Part shown: piece by piece, positions 22,817 to 33,319 of the stretch | How positions within the stretch are numbered: position 1 is the stretch's first letter | How the letters are laid out: each line of letters opens with the position of its first letter | Origin: Erodium maritimum | Lineage: Eukaryota; Streptophyta; Magnoliopsida; Geraniales; Geraniaceae | DNA length: 64,000 nucleotides | Assembly: GCA_963921825.1 (NCBI GenBank) | Contig: OY997591.1 | Coordinates: 55,219,031-55,283,030, forward strand | Direction: 5' to 3' | Notes under the pieces: generated by a model | The model's input: the letters and a program-made list of their open reading frames with translations, nothing else | Told to the model about the DNA's origin: nothing | Database searches by the model: none | Made by a program: the position numbers and the translations under genes

Positions 22817-24004
22817 CTTTTTCTTTTATTATTACACATAAATTTTTATTATCTTTATGTGCTATATTTAAAATTTAAAACATTATGTATTATAAAATAT
22901 TTTGTTAGTGTCCCTTCCAATTAAAAAAAAGATGAATCTACCTCTAAATAGGAGTAAGGTTCAATGATGGTTAATGGTCCTGTTTGTAACAAAGTAAATT
23001 CACGTGCTAAAGACTGAAATGTCGAAAAGGAGAATATAAACGAAAGAATAAGCAAGTTCTTCAACTAGACAAAAAGGAAATTGAATTATAGGAGCTCCTT
23101 AGGACAACATCCTTATCTTTTACACCATAATTAGGTTGGGTTGATTAGGTTAAAGGCATGATGTCTTCACTTTTTTCCTTGCCTCCCTATGCATTATTAA
23201 TGTTGACACTTTGTCATAGCAACACATCAAAATGGCATGCACAATCTGCATAGTGCCTCAAATCCTTGTCTTGCCCCTTAAGGTTTTTCTAGGCCAATCA
23301 CATTATTATTTATCTTAAACATAATCGATCCTCCTAATGATGAGATTTGCTTGCCCCATCACGTCATCTTCCTCTGAAAATACTCAAATATTTGCATTTT
23401 CAAACAACATGATCTAGTTAAATAATGTTACCTGATGAAAGTAAAATTACTAAATGACACTTCTGTGCTCCAAAATGTGGTCCTCACTTTGATGGAAACC
23501 AAAGAAATATAAGAATCCGAGGATATCAGCTATATTAGTGGATATGGTTTTTTTTTACCTTTTGGACATTATTAGCAAGTAGGTATTGTATATTAATTAC
23601 GCATAGTAGAGACATGTAGCAAAATGCTAACCACATGACTAGAAAATGACTAAACAAAGTATTAGCATCCAAATTAGAGCATTACAGAGGTCAGTTGTCC
23701 CTTGGGACTGTTCTTGCTCTTATCTTTTCATTCTTTTAATTTTATAAATTTTATCTCATAATTCAATTCTATTAATTTCATAAATTTATATTTAATTAAA
23801 TAAAAAAATAGTCATATTGATATTATGTATCAGATTAATTAATTTAAAATATATATTTATTGTAATAATGAACACCATATAAATGAATATTCAGTAAACC
23901 AAAAAAGATGAACTAAAAGAATTTTTTTTAAATAAGATAAGAAATGAAAATATTAAAATAAATTTGATAACTAAAATGTAAAATTAAAAAGATTTCAAAA
24001 CTCT
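22817..24004. other. AT-rich spacer, no gene recognised
   Basis: Very AT-rich, especially 23740-24000. No frame with a known domain, no tRNA-like fold and no clear repeat ends were seen. Confidence 0.45.
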
Positions 24005-24276
24005 CTTGGCAATTGAAATCCTCTCTTATCCTTAATCGTCTACAAATTATCGGTTTCTCCTCTGCTCCGTCGCTGTCATGCCTACTTCAGCGCCTTCATC
24101 TGTGTTTGGCGCCGCAATATTTGTCGGTATTATCCCTATGTTGTCATGTCCCTCGCATACCGTATACAATACTGGGGATAGAATTCATATATGTAGGCAG
24201 GCCGAACCAATGTCTATGCTCCTTCTTCTCCTCCGTCTATACTCCCAGTGCTACCATGGCCTGCTCCGGGAGCTTC
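24005..24276 (+). mobile_element. Left part of a degraded non-LTR element split by the Ty3 insertion
   Basis: Ends in the GCTTC target duplication of the Ty3 element; its continuation is 36184-37447. The composition change at about 24005, from AT-rich spacer to mixed coding-like sequence, suggests the 5' limit. No diagnostic domain is visible here. Confidence 0.35.
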
Positions 24277-27138
24277 TGTCACGCCCCAATTTCAGTAAAC
24301 CGAACTCGGGACGCGAACGTTTTGAAACAATAAACCATTTTGAAACCCTTTTTATAATTCACTTTAAAATCACCATTTGTTCAACAAAATAATATTTACA
24401 TCTCAAAATAAGTCCCAACAATTGGACAAAAACGTGGTACACGTCACTAGACTCAAAATAACCCAGAAACCCGCTTCAAGCTCTTCAAGCTTCAGAAGCT
24501 CACCTAGTCCAGCCTGCGAACGGTACCTGTAGGAAAAGCAGCTAGGGGTGAGCGTTCGCTCACCACCACAAATAACAGTCTGACTACGACATACTTAGCA
24601 GACAAAGCCGGTGACACCAACCACGACTAAACTGACACACACACGACCAAAATACTTTCCTCAACCGACTCAACCCTCGGACACGTGATGTAGACCCCAC
24701 ACAACAATTGACGACCTCTTCCAAAGACACGACAGACAACCACGCAACACCCAAGATCACAAAGGATCGCACACCAAACAAGATCACAAAGGATCGCATA
24801 CCGCCTGCTCAGTAACCATCTCTGTCTCTCGCCCTTTACCGATCCCAGTCAGGTCAGGCGGTCGACCTGTCGCGCAACTTCTCCCGATCCCAGTCGGGAG
24901 GCTAACCCACAACCTCTCCGCTTCACCCGATCCCAGTCGGGTGGTTAGCCACACCTGCGCGTCCTTCCCCCGATCCCAGTCGGGGAGCTAGCCCACAACC
25001 TCTCCGATTCTCCCGATCCCAGTCCGAAGGCTAGCTACACCACACAACCTCCACCATCATCAAGTAACCAATCACAATCACAAACAAAGTTCAACAGACG
25101 GTAACGACACCAGTCCCAAACTCCACAGGCACTCAAGGCCACCAAGACACCAACAACAAAGCACGGGTTCAACAACCCTACGGGCCCTCGTGGCCACCCA
25201 AGACACCAACGGTAAAGTACGGGTTCACAACCCCACGGGCACTCACGGCCACATAAAATACCAATAATAATAACACAGACTCTCATGTCCACCCAAGACT
25301 CAGCAATAATACACGGCTCTCATGCCCACCCAACTCAACAATAATAACACGGGCTCTCATGGCCACCCAAACTCAACAATAATAACACGGGCTCTCCTGG
25401 CCACCCAAACTCAACAATAATAACAAACAGCCTCCGGGCATGGTCATATGCCTCCAGTAATTCTAATATCGCTAAGTTCTCTGTTCCTACGACACTACTA
25501 AGTGTCGCATGCTTTTCTCATAAACGCTACACTCCCGTATCATGCTTTTCTAATATTTAAATAAACCTACTCAACCCACGACACCTCGGTGTCACATGCA
25601 ATTCTACTGTTAACTTTCCCTAGTCAGGGCCGAGATCCGGCTACTTTTCCCTACCTCGAGTAATTCTCCAAAAGTGCTCAACTAAGCCCCAGCGTGATCC
25701 TAGTCACTCGCCTAGCTTCTCTTTGCCTCGGTCCGCAGCACGATCTAAAAGAACACAATTTTCAATGCAGTTTAAACTCGCAGGAATAAATTGGAATTTA
25801 ATAAACTTAACGCCCAAACGTAACCCCAACAATGTCGATCACTCCCAAACTTCCCAATTACTCGATATTGTCGATAAAGGACTCGTAATGGCCCGATTCG
25901 CCCGACATGACGAAACTGCCCGGGTTTTGTAAATGCCATTCCGGGGCTCCAAAAGTTCCCGTTTTCGTTTCTACGGTCTTAGAATAATTCAAGTATCCCA
26001 ATGCACTTGACGGGATCGAATTCCGACTTCCGAGTCGATTTATTAACGTTTAAAGTTTCCAAAACCCGTTAATTACAACTTTTCCAATTTCATTCCAAAT
26101 TTCGATTCGGTTAAGGATAAATGGTCCAGGGAACGTTTTAAACCACCCGAACACTAAACCCGATCAACCGAGCACGTGGGCCCCACCCGGCCCACTTGCC
26201 CGTGGGCCCTAGGGTTCCAAGTGGGGCTCGGCCACCATGGTGGTGGCTGGTCCCAGCTCCGGCCATCCACCCCATGGCCGGCCGGCCACCACCCACGGTG
26301 GCCGGAGCTCCTCCCGAGCTTCCAGTCACCGGAAAACGTGCAATCACACCTCCAAACACCTTTAAAACGTCTCCAACAATTTCCCAACCTCAATACTACC
26401 CTAACTCAAACATTTTAACAAAACCCTAGCTTTTGAAATTAAACAAAACGACGATCGGTTTAGTACAAACCGTAGAGGAAGACGAGGGGAAGTAGATTGC
26501 TCCTTGCCTTGAGACGATCCAACGGTTGGATATGATGTGAATAGTTCCCAAACCCTAGCTTTCTCTCCCTTCTCTCTTCTTCTCCTTCTCCTTCTCTCTC
26601 TAACTCTCTTCTTCTTTTTTTTCTCTTTCCCCCTTGTCTTGGCCGAACCCCTATAGTCTCCCACCTCTCATTTTCCCCCCAAAACTAACACCACCACTTG
26701 TTGGACAAGTGGCAAGGTGGGTCCCACACATTTTGGAAAATATCTACTTGATATTTTCCAATCAGATTCGCGAAAAACGGACGTTTCGGGCCCCGAACGG
26801 GCACTGTTCCCAAGAAATTAAGAAACTTGGCGGGCTACAAGGAAACGCCTCAACTAAGACCGATGCGATGACGGCTTAGCTTTTTGGATCCAAAACGGTC
26901 CTCGAATGGACCAAAACGTCGCTCGGTTGACTTTTCAAGCGAAAAGTCAACATTTCCCAAATTGATCCGAAAGTTGCCCTAAGTCCCCTGGAACTCATTT
27001 TGGTCAATAACGGGGTCAACTTAAGTCCGGTATGACCCTCGGGGTCAATTTAGTTTAAATTAAGTGTCTGTCTTAAAAATTTTAAATTTTCCTGTTTTTC
27101 GCAGGTTTGACTGTCGTTGACCGGAAGTGGTTATTAAA
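24277..27138 (-). repeat. 3' LTR of the Ty3 chromovirus (left copy)
   Basis: Begins TGTCACGCCCC and ends GGTTATTAAA; the other LTR ends GGTTATTACA, so the terminal CA has mutated here. It contains short tandem arrays: a ~50-bp unit around CCCGATCCCAGTCGGG (24880-25030) and a ~38-bp unit containing CACGGGCTCTC and GGCCACCCAA (25310-25430). A pyrimidine-rich stretch lies near 26560-26640. Confidence 0.93.
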
Positions 27139-27150
27139 GTCTACCCCCTT
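27139..27150 (-). other. Polypurine tract of the Ty3 chromovirus
   Basis: Minus strand AAGGGGGTAGAC directly abuts the left LTR. The family-2 relative has the equivalent AAGGGGAGTAGAT at 52240-52252. Confidence 0.85.
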
Positions 27151-29908
27151 AAAGGAATTTCGTCCGCAAAATTTAAAACAGACGTACCTCGGGAGTCGAA
27201 CAGGCCGGGATACTTCGCGCGAACCTCGTCCTCGCGTTCCCACGTCGACTCAGCCCCGTGATGTTTCCACTGCACTCGTACCAGACGGATAATCTTGCCT
27301 CCCCGTAGGACCTGCTCCCGTGTGTCCATGATCCGAACTGGCTGCTCCTCATATGAGACATCGCTAGCCACCTCGATATCAGTCCACTCAATGACGTGGG
27401 AGGGGTCTGCGTTGTACTGCCGCAACTGGGATACGTGGAAGACGTTATGGACTCTCCCTAGTTGCGGTGGTAACGCCAGACGATAAGTCACTGCTCCCAC
27501 TCTGCCCAAGATCTCGAACGGGCCAATGTACCGCGGAGCCAACTTGCCCCCGCTGCGTCTGAACCGTACCAGCCCCTTCCTAGGGCTCACCTTCAGGAAC
27601 ACGTGATCCCCGACTACAAACTCAAGAGGTCGACGTTGCCTGTCGGCATAACTCTTCTGCCGACTCTGCGCGGTCCTCAACCGATCGCGTATCAGCGCGA
27701 CCTTCTCTGTCGTCTCTCTGACAAGATATTGCCCCAGCACACTCTTGTCCCCCACCTCTGCCCAACACACTGGCGATCGACACGGCCTCCCATACAACGC
27801 TTCGAACGGTGCCATCCCAATACTGGCCTGGAAGCTGTTGTTGTAGGCGAACTCGGCCAACGGCAGGTGGGTCTCCCAAGATCCCCTGAAATCCAGCACA
27901 CATGCCCGCAGCATGTCTTCCAAGATCTGAATAGTGCGCTCGGACTGACCGTCTGCCTGGGATGATGTGCTGTACTGAGTAGAACTTCGGTCCCCAACGC
28001 CTTCTGTAGACTCGGCCAAAACCTGGACGTGAAGCGGGGATCCCTGTCAGACACTATAGACACCGGGACCCCATGGAGACGCACTACCTCCTGAATATAC
28101 AAGCTGCTCAACTTGTCGACCAGGTCAGTCATCCTCATAGCCAGGAAATGGGCCGACCTGGTCAATCGGTCGACTACCACCCATACGGCGTCGTTTCCCT
28201 TCGGCGATCTCGGTAGTCCACACACGAAGTCCATCGTAATATGCTCCCACTTCCACTAGGCAATCGGCAGTGGCTGTAACAATCCTACGGGACGCTGATG
28301 CTCGGCCTTCACCTGCTGACAGACGAGACATCTCGACGCAAACTCTGCGACTGCTCTCCGCATCCCGTGCCACCAGAAGTGCCGTCTGAGGTCACGGTAC
28401 ATCTTGGTGCCCCCGGGTGCACTGTAAGACGCGAATGATGTGCCTCTCGCAATACGTCGTCTCTACAGTTTCCCGGCACGAAAAACCCTCCTCGGTACCG
28501 TAGCCCCCAATCTGTACTGATCTCCCAACCTACTACCTCGTCGCCGTTGACGACCCTCTCTCGGATCTCTGACGTCTCGACGTCGTCCGACTACGCTTCC
28601 AACACTCGAGCAAGCAGTGAGGCCTGAGCCACTAATGAGCACATGGCCATGTCACCAGTAACCTCCTCTAGTTCAAGCCCGAACGTGCTCAACTCCCCCA
28701 TCATGTCCCACTCTCGGACTGATATGCTGGCGAGGCTCGGAACCGACTTCCTACTCAAGGTGTCGGCGACCACGTTCGCCTTACCCGAATGGTAGTGTAG
28801 CTCGAAGTCGTACTCCTCGAGTAGCTCCATCCACCGCCGATGGCGCATGTTCGGGTCTCGCTGGGAAAATATGTACTTGAGGCTCTTGTGATCCGAGAAC
28901 ACCTGAAACCCCTCGCCATAAAGATAATATCGCCAGCCCTTAAGCGCAAACACGACCGCCGCTAGCTCCAAGTCGTGGGTAGGATAGTTGCGCTCGTGCG
29001 TCTTCAACTGCCTGGAGCCATAAGCCACAACTCTGCCCAACTGCATCAGTACGTAGCCCAGTCCCTCTCCGGACGCATCACAGTAGACATCATAACCAAT
29101 CCCTCGCTCGGGCACCACTAATACTGGAGCGGTAGTCAGTCGGGTCTTCAACTCCGTGAACGCCCGTTCACAGTCCTCCGTCCACACAAACCCGACTCCC
29201 TTGCGCGTCAGCAGAGTCATCGGCGCGGCTAGTCGCGCAAAGTCCTGGACGAATCGTCGATAGTAGACTGCCAACCCCAGAAAGCTGCGGATCTCGAAGA
29301 CACTCGTGGGCCGTGCCCACTTCGAGACCGCGTCGATCTTCGACGGATCGACCAGGATACCATCACGGGACACGATGTGACCGAGGAATCTCACCTCAGC
29401 GAGCCAGAACTTGCACTTCTCTAGGTTGGCATATAGTTGATGCTCGCGCAGTAGTGTCAGAACAACCCTCAGATGTGACTTGTGTGCCGCCTCGTTCTGC
29501 GAGTAGATCAGGATGTCGTCCACGAACACCACCACAAACTGATCTAAGTACGGCCGAAAGATGTTGTTCATCAGGTCCATGAACGCTGCAGGTGCGTTCG
29601 TCAGTCCGAATGGCATCACCAGGAAGTCGTAGTGCCCATAGCGTGTCCGGAATGCAGTCTTTGCGACGTCCCCCTCACGGACTCGCAACTGATAATAACC
29701 GGATCGCAGATCGATCTTCGAGAAGTAGGTCGACCCTCTCAACTGGTCGAACAAGTCATCGATCCTCGGCATCGGGTATCGGTTCTTCACCGTAACCCGG
29801 TTCAGCTTCCGGTAATCTATACACATCCGTAGCTCTCCACTCTTCTTCTTCACGAAGAGTGTTGGTGCTCCCCACGGCGATACACTCGGACGGATAAACC
29901 CCTTTTAC
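27141..29908 (-). pseudogene. Ty3 pol: reverse transcriptase, RNase H, integrase, chromodomain (broken)
   Basis: The reverse transcriptase/RNase H block is a 420-codon open frame (29853-28591) with [25 protein letters not shown], the catalytic FVDDILIYS and the RNase [12 protein letters not shown] and DHKSLKYIF. It is cut from protease by TAA at 29905 and ends at TAG 28591. Integrase follows. The H2C2 part shifts frame near 28415, an in-frame TAG (28256-28258) sits just before the core [10 protein letters not shown], core D residues are in TMDF and VSDRDPRF, then a frameshift occurs near 28000 before the E-bearing QSERTIQILEDML. The last 292-codon frame (28019-27141) carries the integrase C-terminus and a chromodomain (VQWKHHGAESTWERED). 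It would reverse-transcribe and integrate the element; this copy cannot make a complete protein. Confidence 0.92.
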
Positions 29909-30510
29909 TGAAGCTCCTCTAGCTGACGCTTCAGCTCAGTCAACTCTGTCGGCGCAAACCTGTAAGGCGTCATCGATATCGCCGCCGTTCCCGGCACCAG
30001 GTCAATCCCGAACTCCACCTCACGAACCGGTGGCAACCCGCTCAACTCCTCAGGAAAGACCTCGGGGAACTCGCATACCACTCTTGGTAACTCTCGGCTC
30101 TGCACAGCCGATACTTCCTCCTCAGCGGACAATGCCGACAGAAGGACCCCGCTCTTACTACCTAGAACACACGTCACCTTCGTACCGCCCACTGACACTG
30201 TCACTCGTCGCCTGTAGCAATCGATATTGGCTCGGTACCTCGACAACCAATCCATTCCCAAGATCACATCAAAGGTCGTCATTCCCAGCACGAGAAGATC
30301 ACCAGGGCAAGGACAGTCTACGACTCTAATCTCGCAGGCACAACATACCCTAGTCAACGATACACCACCCCCAACTGGGGTGTCCAGGCATAGGGGAGGA
30401 CTCAACGGCTCTAAGCTCAACCTCAACCTCTCAGCACAACCCGACGAAATAAAAGAGTGCGACGCCCCGGTATCAATAACGCCCATAAATGATACAATAA
30501 AGACGTACAC
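29909..30510 (-). pseudogene. Ty3 aspartic protease region
   Basis: A 200-codon frame containing the catalytic DTGASHSFI (about residues 13-21) and the DVILGMDWLS motif typical of retropepsins in Ty3 elements. It continues into the protease-RT linker (FPEVFPEELSGLPP) in the same frame as reverse transcriptase and is separated from it only by the TAA at 29905. It would cleave the Gag-Pol polyprotein during particle maturation. Confidence 0.85.
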
Positions 30511-32016
30511 TGGATGGTCTCGCGGTACGTGCTAGATCCTGGGGCTCTGGAGTCGGTGACTGCATACACTCTCCCCTGCGAGGCCTGTTGCCTCTGACCC
30601 GGTGCACTGGCTGCTAAATACCCATGACTCTACTGCTGTCTCAGAATCGGTGCGCTCGTAGAAGGTTGTGACAGCATCGACTGCTAACTTAGACGAGGAC
30701 GACCCCTGGGCGACTATACTGTACGCGACTACTGCGGTCGCTGCGCTGACGTTGCCCTTGACGGCTCACGGCACCACGCAATGGTGTGCACAACCCTGCC
30801 GCATCGGAAACAGCCGATCTCGTCGGCTCTCGACTCTGTGCCCTGGCTCGTCCGGCTGGCCGCTGGCAGAGTCATGGGCCCTCCTCCCGTCGGACACTCG
30901 CGACGGAAGTGGCCTCGCTGACCGCAGGTAAAGCACGTCGGCGCCCTCTCTGACGTGACTGGCCCAACTGATGCCACTGACCCCCGCTGTCTCGCTCCAC
31001 CCTGATGAGTCGGTGGTCGGAAGAACCCCGTGGTCCTCTGCCTCCTCGGGTCTCGTGACTCGGACGGCCCTGCAAAGCTGGTCGGCCGCTGTCGGACCTC
31101 ACGGGTCCAGGCCGCATCTCGGACACCCTGCTCCACTATTGCCGCGGTGTCCACGAGATCTGTATACTTCCGCAGCCTCAAGGCGAGGACCTTATCCCGA
31201 ATCACCGGTTCAGTCCCCCCTCGAACCGCAGGCAGCGGTTCTGCTCGGTCATCACCATCTCCGGCGCGAATCTGGTCAAGGCCGTGAATCTGGCCTCGTA
31301 TTCCGCCACTGTCATTCCCCCCTGCTCCAGGTCTAGAAACTGCCGATGTCGCTCCAACCGAGCCGACTCGGGAAAGTACTGCGCCAGAAACACCTCCTGG
31401 AAGATGTCGTAGTCGTGCCCGACAATGTCCTTCACACGCCCCCACCAGTGGTAGGCGCTGTCCCTCAGATGCGAATGACACTCTGCGGCGGCCGTCTTCG
31501 ATACCTGAAGTTTCCAGGTCCCGCGTGACCTGCTCTAGCCACCTCTCGGCTAGGTCGGGGTTCGGCTCCCCGACGAAGATGGGTATCCCTAGCTTCAGGA
31601 AGTCTAGTAGGGTCCGGGTGTGTGATCCTCTGCCTGACCGGGCCTCACTGGGACCGCGGCTGCCTCTGGAGCTGGTGAAGCCGACTCTCGGCTGGCGATA
31701 ACTGCCACCAAGCTCTGGACTGTCCTGGTCAGCTCATCCAGTGCAGTCATAACGGGAGGGTCCGCGACCGGCGGAACACTGGGTGTACCTGTAGACGGTC
31801 CCGCGTCGCTTCTCCTGTCTTCTCCGACAGGAGTGCCCTGCGCCTCCGCGTACTCGGCGGGCTCAACGGTTGGCACCCTTCCCGGTGTCCCCGCTGACCA
31901 TCCCCGCCGGCCTCACGTGGGCGCCCGACCCCGTGTTCCCGCTGCTCGTCCTCGTCTATCGCGAGCCATAAGTCAGTATCCTCTGCACGGATACACGGTT
32001 CAGTTTGCGAACTCAT
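30511..32016 (-). pseudogene. Ty3 gag (capsid and zinc knuckle), several frameshifts
   Basis: Gag would form the cytoplasmic virus-like particle and bind the RNA. It starts at ATG 32016 (MSSQTEPC), shifts frame to 31876-31604, then to the retrotrans-gag core in 31435-31202 (IFQEVFLAQYFPESARLERH and GGMTVAEYEARFTALTRFAP), then to the nucleocapsid in 31481-30729. A good CCHC knuckle, CFTCGQRGHFRREC, lies near 30940-30900. A second knuckle-like CFRCGRVVHTIAWC near 30820-30783 has lost its glycine. At least three frameshifts make it non-functional. Confidence 0.85.
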
Positions 32017-32249
32017 AAAAAGACAACAAGCTTAAATACACTAGCGTTCACACGGTCTACGTTTACTCTAGCGTGCTTAACACTGATACGTCACACCGCT
32101 TACGCTATTAATACTTTAAATATTAGTATTAGTAAAAGAATCCTCAAAGAGACCGCACCAACGTCCACCAAACACGCGACGACAAACCTAACCACACAAC
32201 GAAGCAACAACAATCAAAAGTTTGAAAGCGGCTCACTGGACCAGGCCGG

Positions 32250-32685
32250 TACACCACGCGGGCCGTGCCACCTTCCGGGCCGTGCCCCATACCGGGCCGG
32301 CACCCAGGCCCTGCCGTGCCCCCTACTAGGCCGGCAACCGAACCGCCCCGTTCTTCCTACCAGGCCGGTAGTCGAACCGTCCCGTTTCACCTACCGGGTC
32401 GATAACCAAGCCGGGCCGTGCCCCATACCGGGCCGGCACCCAGGCCCTGCCGTGCCCCCTACCGGGCCGGCAACCGAACCGCCCCGTTCTTCCTACCGGG
32501 CCGGCAACCGAACCGCCCCGTTCTTCCTACCGGGCCGGCAACCAAACCGTCCCGTTCCACCTACCAGGCCGGCAACCCAACTGTCCCGTTCCACCTACCG
32601 GGCCGGAAACCCAACCGTCCCGTTCCACCTACCGGGCCGGCAACCAGTCCTGCCCATTTCACCTTCCGGGCCAAACCAGTGACCC
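32250..32685. repeat. 34-bp GC-rich tandem array in the Ty3 leader, about 12 copies
   Basis: Units such as TACCGGGCCGGCAACC plus CGTCCCGTTC repeat every 34 bp with variations. The array lies between the primer site and gag (on the minus strand), i.e. in the untranslated leader. Each unit has a GGCCGG core. Nearby short variants (CACGCCCACxGGGCCAACCAA, 32875-32950) form a second small array. Confidence 0.88.
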
Positions 32686-33304
32686 CGATCTCGTAGCGGT
32701 AATGATTTCACACTACGTACACCCGCTATGTCTATCCTAGGGCATTCGTAATTTCCCCTGCTAATAGCGACCCGTCCATTAGTACGTTGCAGACAAACGA
32801 CCACCAAACACAAAACACACATAAGACAGCTCAAGACCGACCTCAATTATAAGCAAACACGGCCAAGCAACAACAACACACGCCCACCGGGCCAACCAAA
32901 GTCACACACGCCCACTGGGCCAACCAAAACCCAAAACACGCCCACAGGGCCAACCAATTTTTAAAACTTTTCCACTCCACTAAAAGCCTCATTTCTTGAC
33001 ATCGGTAGTTACAACCCGGCTCATGCGTCCCTGAACTACATTGTAGCCACTTGACATCAACACCGTCACGCTCGACCACAGGAGCGCTCCTGAGTCGAGT
33101 CGCGACAGTTTAAAAACATTTCACGCAGCAACACACAAACAATGTACCAGTAATCCCGTACTGCACAAGCACATAACAAAAACAGGACTCAAGTCCTAAC
33201 GGGTCTACACACGAGTTCCGACTTGCGTACCCAACGCACGACGGGACTTTACTGACTCGACTCTCCCACCTAACTGACGTGTATTCCGAGGTGTGAAACC
33301 TCGA

Positions 33305-33316
33305 GCTCTGATACCA
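33305..33316 (-). other. Primer binding site (initiator methionine tRNA)
   Basis: Minus strand TGGTATCAGAGC, the standard plant tRNA-iMet complementary site, three bases inside the right-hand LTR. This establishes minus polarity of the element. Confidence 0.95.
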
Positions 33317-33319
33317 AGC

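Noticed and set aside
26138-26429. Four overlapping open frames around a GGCCGGCC-rich stretch, repeated at 35181-35472
   Set aside because: They fall inside both LTR copies of the Ty3 element and arise from GC-rich LTR sequence; not genes.
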